From NCBI GenBank assembly GCA_029239905.1, contig JARBUB010000037.1, positions 1 to 34,074 of the forward strand: DNA of 34,074 bases, written 5' to 3'. This stretch comes from Clostridia bacterium. Its GTDB lineage: Bacteria > Bacillota > Clostridia > Lutisporales > Lutisporaceae. Each line of letters opens with the position of its first letter. The first letter of the stretch is position 1. Under the pieces are notes generated by a model, which searched no databases, was not told where the DNA came from, and worked only from the letters and a program-made list of their open reading frames with translations. Positions 25,625 to 34,074 of this stretch are shown here, in pieces. The translations under genes were made by a program, and so were the position numbers.

Positions 25625-27427
25625 ATGGCAAGTATTAAAGGCATTACTATAGAAATTGGCGGCAATACGCAGCCTTTAAATAAGGCTTTAGAAGGTGTAA
25701 ATAAAAAGTCCAAGGATTTACAGTCTGAGCTTAAGCAAGTTGATAGACTATTAAAGCTAGATCCATCCAATACAACCTTAATTGAACAAAAGCAAAAACT
25801 CCTAGCTGAGGCAATTGGAAATACAAAGAGCAAATTAGACACCTTAAAGGAAACAGAGAAGCAAATATATCTGCAATTGAAGGAAGAAGGCAAAGGCAGT
25901 GAAGAACAATACAGGCTCATCCAAAGAGAAGTAATAGCTACTACGCAGAATTTAGAGAGCTTAGAGAACCAAGCAAAAAAATCGAATGCAGTTTTATCCA
26001 AGGACGAAGCTGTAGGAAATCTTAAGAATATAGCAGTAGCAGCAGGAACTGCAGCTTTAGCAGTTGGAGCGGCATTTGTTGGATTGGCAGCAGAAGCAGT
26101 CAATAGCGCTGATGAACTACAAAGACAGGCTGATGTAACAGGACTAACAGCTGAAAGATTGCAAGAACTGCAATATGCAGGTAATAATTTAGGGGTAGAG
26201 CTTGAAACGATAACAGGAGCTCAAGCAAAGCTAACAAAAGCAATGTATGAAGCTCAAGATGGTACCGGTACACAAGCTGATGCATTTAAAGCATTAGGCA
26301 TTTCTGTTGTTGATAGTAATGGTCAAATGAGAGATGCTAAAGCAGTTATGGAAGAAGCTTTTACAGCTCTCAATAACGTAGGGAATGAAACCGAACGCGA
26401 CGCTTTATCAATGCAAATATTCGGTAGATCTGCTATGGATATGAATCCTCTTATTAAAGCTGGTGGAGATGAGCTTGCGAGACTCTCTGAAGAAGCTAGA
26501 AATAACGGAGCAGTAATGTCTGATGAAGCCGTTGCAGGATTAGATGCTTTTGGAGATACAATAGATAATTTGAAATCATCCGTATTAGGTTCGTTTGGGG
26601 AAAAGTTTGCCGAGGTACTTCCTCAAATACAAGAATTTCTTGAAAAGTTAAAAGAATTACCTGAATGGATAGAAAACAATTCAACACTGCTGACAGTGCT
26701 AGGTGTAGTGATAGGAACAATTATAACCTTAATGATAGCTTTCAATATACAGCAAGCCCTTATGGCTGCTGAAATGACATTGTGGAGTGCCATAGCTGCA
26801 GGTGCAACTGCAGTAACAACGGCTTTGGGTACGGCCTTTGCATTTTTAACAAGCCCAATTGGACTTATTATTTTGGCAATTGGGGCAGTAATCGCTGCAG
26901 GAGTACTTTTATATAAAAATTGGGACACCGTTAAAGAAAAGCTTGGTGCGCTTGGATCTGCGATTAGTCAAAAGTTTAATGAAATAAAAACAGGTATTAC
27001 AGATAAAATTAATGCAGCAAAGGATGCAATACGAATTGCTATAGATAAAATAAAAGATTTCTTTAAATTCAAATGGGAGTTACCAAAGATCAAGCTGCCA
27101 CACTTCGATGTAACTGGCAAGTTTAGTTTGAATCCACCACAAATACCGAAATTCAATATTGATTGGTACGACAAAGGGGGAGTATTTAGATCACCTGGCA
27201 TTATTGGTATAGCTGAAAAAAGACCTGAATTTGTTGGTGCATTAGATGATCTAAGAAAAATTGTAAGAGAAGAGTTTAATAACAGTAATGGACAATCATC
27301 GGCGCAGGATATATATGTGACTATGCCTGTATATTTAGAAGGTAAAGAGATTGCTAGAAGCACAAGTAGAATTCAAGCTCAGAATAACAGAAGCAAATCA
27401 AGGGCGTTAGGAGTGGTGCCAGTATGA
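25625..27427 (+). CDS. Tail tape measure protein
   Basis: GNTQPLNKALEGVNKKSKDLQSELKQVDRLLKLDPSNTTLIEQKQKLL...QADVTGLTAERLQELQYAGNNLGV; hydrophobic central segments. Confidence 0.92.
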   Translation: MASIKGITIEIGGNTQPLNKALEGVNKKSKDLQSELKQVDRLLKLDPSNTTLIEQKQKLLAEAIGNTKSKLDTLKETEKQIYLQLKEEGKGSEEQYRLIQREVIATTQNLESLENQAKKSNAVLSKDEAVGNLKNIAVAAGTAALAVGAAFVGLAAEAVNSADELQRQADVTGLTAERLQELQYAGNNLGVELETITGAQAKLTKAMYEAQDGTGTQADAFKALGISVVDSNGQMRDAKAVMEEAFTALNNVGNETERDALSMQIFGRSAMDMNPLIKAGGDELARLSEEARNNGAVMSDEAVAGLDAFGDTIDNLKSSVLGSFGEKFAEVLPQIQEFLEKLKELPEWIENNSTLLTVLGVVIGTIITLMIAFNIQQALMAAEMTLWSAIAAGATAVTTALGTAFAFLTSPIGLIILAIGAVIAAGVLLYKNWDTVKEKLGALGSAISQKFNEIKTGITDKINAAKDAIRIAIDKIKDFFKFKWELPKIKLPHFDVTGKFSLNPPQIPKFNIDWYDKGGVFRSPGIIGIAEKRPEFVGALDDLRKIVREEFNNSNGQSSAQDIYVTMPVYLEGKEIARSTSRIQAQNNRSKSRALGVVPV

Positions 27428-28254
27428 TAGGTAGCTTTGAGTATAAAGGCACAGCAAGCATGATATTTAAGCTTGTCTGCATGTCCATAAAACGCCCCAT
27501 GCTCGCTGCTATACGTCCTAAATCGAAAGAAATATACGGCAAGTCAGGCATAATTGACTATGGCGAAAATGATTACTCTCCAAAGCCTATAATAATGCAT
27601 ATTGCCTATAAAGGTGAAAGCTATGCAGAATTGAGAAGGAGAGCAAGAGAAATAGCGGCATGGCTAAGCTCAGAACAGTGGGAAAAACTTATCATAAATG
27701 ATGAGCCTGATAAATACTATCTGGCTAGAGTTATTGGTGGAGTAGATTTAGACACTTTCAAAAAAACTGGTCAGGCAGATATCACCTTTGAATGCCAGCC
27801 CTTTGCATATATGGTTATAGACACTGATGCTGATCTAACTTGGGGAGAAGCCAATTTTCCTTGGGGGACGGATATACCATGGGGAATGAGTAATGCTTAC
27901 ACATTTTCAGCCACGGCAAATACATCCTTTGAATTTGAGAATCCTGGTACTAAAGAAATAGACAATAGCAGTCCACAAGGCAGCAAGTTTAATGTAGTTA
28001 TAACAGGTACATGGACAACCCTTTCAATATCGCTTAACGGTAAGACATTAGGATATGTTGGTGCAGGTACAGGAACCTTAGTGATTAATAATATCGATAT
28101 GGAAGCCACCTTGGATGGCCTTAATGATCTTGATAATATAGATGGGGACATAGATAGCTTCCTCAGTATTATACCCGGGCAGAACTCAATCAATGTAAGC
28201 GGTACCGGGCTAAATATAACAGTTCAAATAGTATTTGCTCCTATGTGGTTATAA
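27424..28254 (+). CDS. Distal tail protein (Dit-like)
   Basis: FKLVCMSIKRPMLAAIRPKSKEIYGKSGIIDYGENDYSPKPIIMHIAYKG...ADITFECQPFAY. Confidence 0.85.
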   Translation: MIGSFEYKGTASMIFKLVCMSIKRPMLAAIRPKSKEIYGKSGIIDYGENDYSPKPIIMHIAYKGESYAELRRRAREIAAWLSSEQWEKLIINDEPDKYYLARVIGGVDLDTFKKTGQADITFECQPFAYMVIDTDADLTWGEANFPWGTDIPWGMSNAYTFSATANTSFEFENPGTKEIDNSSPQGSKFNVVITGTWTTLSISLNGKTLGYVGAGTGTLVINNIDMEATLDGLNDLDNIDGDIDSFLSIIPGQNSINVSGTGLNITVQIVFAPMWL

Positions 28255-28270
28255 GGCAGGTGATAGACTT

Positions 28271-29725
28271 GTGATAAAGATATTAAATAGTGCTTTTAAA
28301 AGGCTTGTAATACTCAAGAAGGCAGAAAATCCAGTTCGCTCTGAAGAAATAAATGGAGAGAATACGCTTAATTTTAGTACTGAGTTAACTGAAAAATTAG
28401 CTCAAAATGTTGATGAAAACAGCATAATTGAGCTAGAAAATGACTATTTTGACATAGCTTATTACTTAAAAGGACAGGCAGAGAACGGTTTATTATCGAT
28501 GGATATACAAGCAGAACATGTGAGCTATAGATTGAATAATCCAGAGTATGACATGGAATACTTTACAGCTACCGGTACACCAGAAACTATATTAGCACAG
28601 ATGCTTGTTGGTACAGAATTCGCTGTAGGCACAGTAGAATTCACTAAAAATACAACATATTCAGCACAAGAAGCAAAGAGCAGACGGCAAATCCTCATGG
28701 AGTTCATTGCACAGCTGGGTGGAGAAGCTGATTTTAACAAGTTTGAAATATCCATTGTTGCACATCGAGGTAACACTACACGTAAGTTGTTGACCAAGGG
28801 TAAAAACATCAAGGTTGTCAGCAAGGTATATGACAAGAGACAAGCAGATGAGGCTGGAAATGCATTAGTGGCTTATGCCTGTGAGCCTATTCAATTAGAA
28901 AATACGAAATTTGCATTAGGTGATGAAGCACTACTCATACAAAAGGATCTAGGCATACAACAACAGTTGAGAATAGTTAAAATTAGTTACAACCCATACA
29001 ACAACCTAGAAGCAAGCATAGAGCTTGCTAATTTTATTGATACGATAGAAACCCAAATGTATCGTATGGAAACGAAAACAGTCATCAAAGACAAATTGTA
29101 TTACGGATCCAGGATAGGTCCTGAATTTGGATTTGAGTGCGTAAGGTCAGATAAACTGGCCAGAAGTATTTACAATGCAGATACTATAGCTATGCAAGCT
29201 GGAGACGGGTTAGGCAGCTATGTAGATAAGCTGTATTTTAATCCATTAGAAGGCGAGTTTGTATTTGACGGCACAATATATGCAGCCAGTGGAGTATTCT
29301 CCGGGGATGTAACAGCAGCGACTATTACCGGGGGTTCAATTATGGGTAGTACAATAGACATTGGAGAGGACGGATCTGGCGGTTACAACTTTAGTGTTGA
29401 TGTTGCAGGACATATGAATGCTAAAACTGGAACCTTTGGCGGAACAATAGAAACTGTTGAAAATGCAAGAGTAGGCAATAATCTTTACTTAGGCGATACG
29501 AATAACACTGGTAAGGCTATTGTTTTTAGTGCAAGTGCCAGTATAAGCAATCCATACGGCACAGATGCTGTATTGCTTTCAGCTCTTGGCAATATTGAAT
29601 TTGAAACTCCATATGATGTGGATTTTTCATCGGTAAATGTAGTAGGCTTAGGAAACTCAGGGTATGTAAAGCAATCCGCTATAAACGCGGCAATAGCAGA
29701 TCACATAGCTGCTTATCATGTATAA
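28271..29725 (+). CDS. Tail-associated protein (Tal / endopeptidase-tail-like baseplate)
   Basis: GTG start behind GGCAGGTGATAG; MIKILNSAFKRLVILKKAENPVRSEEINGENTLNFST...FDIAYYLKGQAENGLLSMDIQAEHVSYRLN. Confidence 0.8.
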   Translation: MIKILNSAFKRLVILKKAENPVRSEEINGENTLNFSTELTEKLAQNVDENSIIELENDYFDIAYYLKGQAENGLLSMDIQAEHVSYRLNNPEYDMEYFTATGTPETILAQMLVGTEFAVGTVEFTKNTTYSAQEAKSRRQILMEFIAQLGGEADFNKFEISIVAHRGNTTRKLLTKGKNIKVVSKVYDKRQADEAGNALVAYACEPIQLENTKFALGDEALLIQKDLGIQQQLRIVKISYNPYNNLEASIELANFIDTIETQMYRMETKTVIKDKLYYGSRIGPEFGFECVRSDKLARSIYNADTIAMQAGDGLGSYVDKLYFNPLEGEFVFDGTIYAASGVFSGDVTAATITGGSIMGSTIDIGEDGSGGYNFSVDVAGHMNAKTGTFGGTIETVENARVGNNLYLGDTNNTGKAIVFSASASISNPYGTDAVLLSALGNIEFETPYDVDFSSVNVVGLGNSGYVKQSAINAAIADHIAAYHV

Positions 29726-29743
29726 AGATAAAGGAGGATTCAC

Positions 29744-29989
29744 ATGGCAATTCAAAAGACTTTAAAGAAAAATTTCAAAACCACTGAAAATGGTGGTGTG
29801 ATAATAACAGAGACGGTGGAAAAGCAACTTTCGAAAGAAGAGCTCATGGCAGAAAAACAAAGATATTTTGCACAACAACAGCAGATCGTAAGGCAGAGCA
29901 CCCAACTAAAGGCTCAATATGATTTATTGAATGCAAACATACAAGAAATTGACGAGATGATAGCTGCAATACCCGAAACTTCATTATAG
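29744..29989 (+). CDS. Small coiled-coil hypothetical protein
   Basis: AAAGGAGG upstream; MAIQKTLKKNFKTTENGGVIITETVEKQLSKEELMAEKQRYFAQQQQIVR. Confidence 0.65.
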   Translation: MAIQKTLKKNFKTTENGGVIITETVEKQLSKEELMAEKQRYFAQQQQIVRQSTQLKAQYDLLNANIQEIDEMIAAIPETSL

Positions 29990-30108
29990 GCGTTAAGTGA
30001 TTAGTAAAGTATATATTAATTTACTTAATTATAAATATTTACAATAATTTAATAAAAGTGTTATATAATGGTATTTGTGGAATATAATTATAGGTTGGAG
30101 GTTTTGTT

Positions 30109-31830
30109 ATGTTTTATAAGTATAATAAACTTGCAGTACGAATTGCTATTTTTATATTAGCATTTTCTATTATCTCTGTAGGTGCCATTGGTAACACGGA
30201 AGAGGTGACTAGAATGAATAACAAGTATTGCAACCTTGATGTGAACAAAAACATAAGTGAAGAATACATAAAAATAAATGATGGCTTTGGTAAGGTAGAA
30301 GCTGATATAAATGCGACTAACAACAGAGTGAATGAAATTATCACCACGCCAGTAGATGGTACTATAGCAGCTCAGGAGATTATTGATGCTAGGGGTGGAG
30401 AAGCTACTCTTGGTCTTAGACTAGATGGTAATGCGCAAGATATATCGGATATTAATGCAAATTTGACTGAATATGCTAAAAAGATAAAGTACATGAATCA
30501 AGCTGATTACGTTGAACTAATAAAAAAGCATACTAATTATAATCGATTAAGATTTAGGATGATTGCAGAAAATAGTTATCAAGTATGTGTTGACAATGGT
30601 AATAATTATGTGTCTTATGGTTTTATCAAAGACGCAAACGATGACTTTATAAAATTAGGTGCTTGTGATATTGGGTTAATTGGCGGATTGGTTGATACCG
30701 GATTAGCGACAAATCTAACAGGTACATGGAATACAGCTAGTCCGCCCGATTATTATACAACAATAGCAGAATCCACATTTACAGTTAATGTAACAGGTAC
30801 AAAACTTGTATTTAGACATAGAGCAGATTCAAGAGGTGGCATATTTGAATTTGTAATAGATGGAGATACTGCCAATCCAATTACTATATCAACGTGGAAT
30901 CTAACTGATACAGGCGGTGTTAGATTAGAATCGGAAATTGTAAGAGGTTTAAATAATGTAGAGCATACTATTGTAGCAACATATAAAGGGGCTGACCCTA
31001 ACCATGCCCCAACAGGTGGAACAGCGAGGGGTTGGATAAATGGCACAGATGCACTAGTTGCAGGTACTATACAAGGATATGATGAAGATGGCATTGTAAA
31101 AACAGCAACCTTGTTAAATGAAGCATCTAATAAAGAGATAGCGGTTGATATTAGTTATAATGGAGTACATCGTTTCAATCCTGAGCATGAAATGATAGGA
31201 ACAACATTTGCCAATGATATTCCTGTATTTACGGTTGATGGAGTAAAAATAAATGAAGCAGATTTACCGTTAAATGAATGGGTTGAAGGGGCGAGTTTTC
31301 AGCTATTTCAAGATAATTATATCGAATATACTGAATTCCCTGGAGTCAAACTTGCAACATGGTTTATAACACACAGTATAGGATTAGATGGAGTTGTTGA
31401 ATATAGTGGATATTTAAGAGCTGAGGCGGATACTGTATGTAATACAATATATCCACTGATGTTACCTGTTGAATATTCCACATTAAATAGAGCGATTACT
31501 TCATTAGGAGATTCAAGAACTTCTCAAAATGATGGTACAGACTATTATTTTACAGAAAATGACAATATGAAAAGCGGTTGCTTTATTTCATCTGTAAATA
31601 ACTCCTATATTGCGGCTGGTACAATAACCGAACCACTCAGCACAATGCGAATTGGCGAAACAGTTGGAAAAGCAGAATTTCCTATTAGATTTTGGCAAAG
31701 ATTAAATTATCCAAAACTTTATTTTAGTGCAGCCGAATTATGGGATGTTAACACGTTAGATACCTATAGATGGGGTGGGAAAATTGCAGTTGCAAACATC
31801 AATAAGATAATGGCATATGTAAAAGGATAA
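30109..31830 (+). CDS. Tail fibre/receptor-binding-like protein with an N-terminal hydrophobic (signal/anchor) segment; possible internal start at 30214
   Basis: MFYKYNKLAVRIAIFILAFSIISVGAIG leader; then MNNKYCNLDVNKN... and IIDARGGEATLGLRLD typical of Firmicutes phage fibres. RBS GGAGG before 30109 and GAGGTG before 30214. Confidence 0.75.
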   Translation: MFYKYNKLAVRIAIFILAFSIISVGAIGNTEEVTRMNNKYCNLDVNKNISEEYIKINDGFGKVEADINATNNRVNEIITTPVDGTIAAQEIIDARGGEATLGLRLDGNAQDISDINANLTEYAKKIKYMNQADYVELIKKHTNYNRLRFRMIAENSYQVCVDNGNNYVSYGFIKDANDDFIKLGACDIGLIGGLVDTGLATNLTGTWNTASPPDYYTTIAESTFTVNVTGTKLVFRHRADSRGGIFEFVIDGDTANPITISTWNLTDTGGVRLESEIVRGLNNVEHTIVATYKGADPNHAPTGGTARGWINGTDALVAGTIQGYDEDGIVKTATLLNEASNKEIAVDISYNGVHRFNPEHEMIGTTFANDIPVFTVDGVKINEADLPLNEWVEGASFQLFQDNYIEYTEFPGVKLATWFITHSIGLDGVVEYSGYLRAEADTVCNTIYPLMLPVEYSTLNRAITSLGDSRTSQNDGTDYYFTENDNMKSGCFISSVNNSYIAAGTITEPLSTMRIGETVGKAEFPIRFWQRLNYPKLYFSAAELWDVNTLDTYRWGGKIAVANINKIMAYVKG

Positions 31831-31867
31831 TTCACATGAGGACAATTATGCGTAACTAAAAACAGAT

Positions 31868-31897
31868 AGGAGCTTACAAAAGTAGGCTCCTTTTTCA
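31868..31897 (+). terminator. Rho-independent terminator
   Basis: AGGAGCTTAC-AAAA-GTAGGCTCCT followed by TTTT. Confidence 0.75.
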
Positions 31898-31928
31898 TTA
31901 CAAAAACTAGACTTGATGGAGGTGCCGA

Positions 31929-32255
31929 ATGCAAGATTGGATACTCAAATACTGGATTGAGGTACTATTTGGACTTATATGTGCGGGCTTGGTTGCGTTA
32001 TATAGAAAGCTTCAAATGAAGTCAAGAGAGCAAGATGCTATTAAGCTAGGCATACAAGCGCTGCTTAGAGACCGAATAATCCAGTCGTATAATCACTATC
32101 ATGAAAAAGAGTTCTGCCCCATATATGCGCTTGATAACGTTACGGCACTATATACTCAATATCATGCGCTTGGCGGCAATGGAACTGTTACGGAGCTGGT
32201 TGAAAGACTTAAGGATCTTCCAACGGAGAAAAAAGATATCAAAAATATAATTTAG
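31929..32255 (+). CDS. Phage membrane protein, holin-like region
   Basis: Single N-terminal TM; LGIQALLRDRIIQSYNHYHEKEFCPIYALDNVTALYTQYHALGGNGTVTELVERL. Confidence 0.7.
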   Translation: MQDWILKYWIEVLFGLICAGLVALYRKLQMKSREQDAIKLGIQALLRDRIIQSYNHYHEKEFCPIYALDNVTALYTQYHALGGNGTVTELVERLKDLPTEKKDIKNII

Positions 32256-32266
32256 GAGAGATGAAA

Positions 32267-32584
32267 ATGGATATGGAAATATTACTACAATTCGTGAAAC
32301 CTGAGCTACTGATATTAGTAGCATTCTTATGGTGCTTAGGATTGTTCCTAAAAAAGGCACCTTGGTTCAAATCAGAGTGGATGATACCTTTTATTTTACT
32401 GCTTATAGGCATAATTTTTGCGGTGATATACTCAGCTATTGTTTTAGGTGAAGGCTTTACTATAGCTGGACTTATTATAGGTATCATTCAAGGGGTAATC
32501 ATAGCGGCGTTAACTGTATTTTTTAATGAGTCAGTAAAACAGGTATTAGTCAAACGCCAAGATGATAATCCTAAAAGAGAATAA
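32267..32584 (+). CDS. Phage holin
   Basis: MDMEILLQFVKPELLILVAFLWCLGLFLKK...three hydrophobic segments, upstream of amidase. Confidence 0.75.
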   Translation: MDMEILLQFVKPELLILVAFLWCLGLFLKKAPWFKSEWMIPFILLLIGIIFAVIYSAIVLGEGFTIAGLIIGIIQGVIIAALTVFFNESVKQVLVKRQDDNPKRE

Positions 32585-32636
32585 ATTTAAACTGGGGTAG
32601 GCAGCTGCCTGCTCCTTTCTTTTTGGAGGTGCAAAC

Positions 32637-33368
32637 ATGAGTAAAGTATTAATTGACATTGGTCATGGCGGCAGTGATCCGGGAGCCCAGGCAAACGGAC
32701 TTGTTGAAAAAGTTATCAACTTGAAGGTAGGCCTTCTGCTAAAGGATTATTTATTAGGCTTTGAATGTGATGTGAAGCTGACAAGAGAAACAGACATAAC
32801 CCTTACAGCAGATCAAAGGGTTGCAATCGCAAAAGCTTATAATCCTGATTTATGTATATCCGTACATCATAATGCTGCAGAAGATATAAAAGCAAGAGGC
32901 AGCGAGGTCATTCATGCGCATTATGATGATTATGATGATAAACTGGCACTTGATATAATGCAAAGGTTAGCTGTAGCAGGTATGCCAAAACGAAGGGCAT
33001 TTACAAAACTTAATAGTATCGGTTCTGATTGGTATTACATGATCCGCAGAATATGGGATAATGACACCGATGCCATTATAACAGAGGGTGGTTTTGTAAC
33101 CAATGCAGCTGATGCAGCTCTGCTTAAAACAGATGCCTTTTTAACCGTAGAAGCTCAGGCAATAGCTTATAGTATTGTTGATTACTTAAAACTGCGGCTA
33201 AAGAAGCTGACAGAGGAACAACAGCTATATATAGCAATAGCCAAGTTGAAAGATAGGGGCATAATGAATTCACCTGCTCACTGGTTAGAAAATGCAAAAG
33301 CTGGCAAGTTGATAAGAGGCGAATTTGCTTCACAATTAATTATAAAATTTGCAAAGGAATTAGAATAG
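32637..33368 (+). CDS. N-acetylmuramoyl-L-alanine amidase (Amidase_3) endolysin
   Basis: VLIDIGHGGSDPGAQANGLVEKVINLKV...LTRETDITLTADQRVAIA...CISVHHNAA...IITEGGFVTNAADAALL. Confidence 0.93.
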   Translation: MSKVLIDIGHGGSDPGAQANGLVEKVINLKVGLLLKDYLLGFECDVKLTRETDITLTADQRVAIAKAYNPDLCISVHHNAAEDIKARGSEVIHAHYDDYDDKLALDIMQRLAVAGMPKRRAFTKLNSIGSDWYYMIRRIWDNDTDAIITEGGFVTNAADAALLKTDAFLTVEAQAIAYSIVDYLKLRLKKLTEEQQLYIAIAKLKDRGIMNSPAHWLENAKAGKLIRGEFASQLIIKFAKELE

Positions 33369-33369
33369 T

Positions 33370-33402
33370 AAAAAAGCGTAGCGTTGTCTACGCTTTTTTA
33401 TT
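33370..33402 (+). terminator. Rho-independent terminator after the lysis cassette
   Basis: AAAAAGCGTAG-CGTTGT-CTACGCTTTTTTATTTTTT. Confidence 0.85.
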
Positions 33403-33507
33403 TTTTGAAAAAACAACCTCTCAAAATGCTCTACAACGAAGTAAAATCAATGGGGTAATAGGTTTATACCTCTGGGTTTTACGCGTTATTAGATTTATGT
33501 TCCAAAG

Positions 33508-33528
33508 CAAACATATGTTTGGTATAAT
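33508..33528 (+). promoter_or_regulatory. Palindrome CAAACATATGTTTG (33508-33521) abutting extended -10 TGGTATAAT (TATAAT 33523-33528)
   Basis: Perfect 14-bp palindrome, similar to the GAAC-N4-GTTC/T LexA class, next to the -10 of the terminal gene. Confidence 0.55.
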
Positions 33529-33555
33529 ATACTAAAAAATATGCGGAGGGATACT

Positions 33556-33816
33556 ATGAGACCTGTGGAATGTATAGTTGATTGTGATGGCAAAGGCGGG
33601 CTAAAGCCAATGCGAATAAGATTCGAGGATAAAGAAGGAAAACACGTTATAAACGTGGATAAGATTGTTGAGCAAGAGGTTAAAAAGGTCTTTGCATCAA
33701 TGAACAATCCTGCTGGAAGAGCATTCCATTATAAATGTGAGAGCACTATTGATGGTTTACGAGTACCCTTTAAGTTGATGTTCGATAATAATAATTGCAA
33801 ATGGTATTTAATGTAG
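33556..33816 (+). CDS. Small hypothetical protein (last phage gene)
   Basis: RBS GGAGGG; MRPVECIVDCDGKGGLKPMRIRFEDKEGKHVINVDKIVEQEVKKVF...FHYKCESTIDGLRVPFKLMFDNNNCKWYLM. Confidence 0.75.
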   Translation: MRPVECIVDCDGKGGLKPMRIRFEDKEGKHVINVDKIVEQEVKKVFASMNNPAGRAFHYKCESTIDGLRVPFKLMFDNNNCKWYLM

Positions 33817-33848
33817 AAGGGTTGGACAAGTATTGTTATTGTAGATTA

Positions 33849-33890
33849 AGACCATTCGGAAAGCTGCAAGAGCTGCTGAGAGAATGGTCT
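33849..33890 (-). terminator. Hairpin immediately after the predicted phage-form integrase stop codon
   Basis: AGACCATTC (33849-33857) / GAATGGTCT (33882-33890). On the minus strand it begins at the TAG at 33889-33891 that ends the attP-form integrase frame. Confidence 0.45.
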
Positions 33891-33923
33891 ATTCCCGCGA
33901 AAATTTTGTTTCATAAGAAAAAC

Positions 33924-34007
33924 TCAATATACTATTTGTTGTACTTTTGTACCTATTGGAGTTCCGGCATAGAGCTTTGCTCCTCTGGTATCAACGCATA
34001 TTTGCAT
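33924..34007 (-). pseudogene. Host glycosyltransferase gene, 5' portion fused to phage DNA (27-aa truncated ORF)
   Basis: RBS GGGAGTGA, ATG at 34007: MQICVDTRGAKLYAGT then phage-derived PIGTKVQQIVY*. Host part ends at the attR core. Confidence 0.8.
33938..33972. other. attR: attR (phage arm GTTGTACTTTTGTACC 33938-33953, core GTT 33961-33963, host half-site CCGGCATAG 33964-33972)
   Basis: See attL; reconstruction gives a palindromic attB and an inverted-repeat attP. Confidence 0.85.
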
Positions 34008-34074
34008 AAGCTCACTCCCAAGGTTTGATTCAGTATACACTTTTCATTATATGATAAGAGGCTGTAAAGGTTGC

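Noticed and set aside
24333-28843. Numerous minus-strand ORFs over tail genes (e.g. 24579-24917, 25585-26103, 26968-27363, 28525-28836)
   Set aside because: Antisense shadows of well-supported tail genes, with no RBS seen.
1-34074. tRNA or rRNA genes, transposable elements
   Set aside because: No cloverleaf-like or rRNA sequence and no transposase ORF recognised by eye; tRNAscan-SE would be needed to be certain.

Overview
The window holds an apparently complete, integrated siphovirus-type prophage (HK97-fold head; about 33.7 kb between att cores) of Firmicutes/Clostridia character, with a few hundred bp of host DNA at each end. It starts with a large serine integrase (LSR) and ends at an att site near 33.96 kb. 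Reading the two ends together, I could reconstruct attL, attR, attB and attP. The phage sits inside a family-1-type glycosyltransferase gene, at codons for a GTGIGTYT motif. The reconstructed attB is a perfect 20-bp palindrome with an AA/TT centre (CTATGCCGG-TT-CCGGCATAG). attP lies inside the 3' end of the integrase gene, so integration and excision swap the integrase C-terminal tail as well as splitting or restoring the host gene. Between the integrase and the CI-like repressor are two accessory cassettes. One is a two-gene YwgA-like + PD-(D/E)XK-like operon with a perfect GAAC-N4-GTTC SOS-type box. The other is a translationally coupled TGT/DpdA-like TIM-barrel + SIR2-like pair, a candidate defence module. 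The remainder is early/replication genes (PcfK, PcfJ, DUF3102, replisome organiser with 7-bp iteron-like repeats, sigma-like late regulator, a second recombinase of the tyrosine family), packaging, head and tail genes (including a -1 frameshift tail chaperone), a tail fibre with a signal-peptide-like N-terminus, lysis genes, and a terminal small gene behind a palindromic, possibly SOS-type promoter. All family names come from motif recognition by eye; no database search was run.
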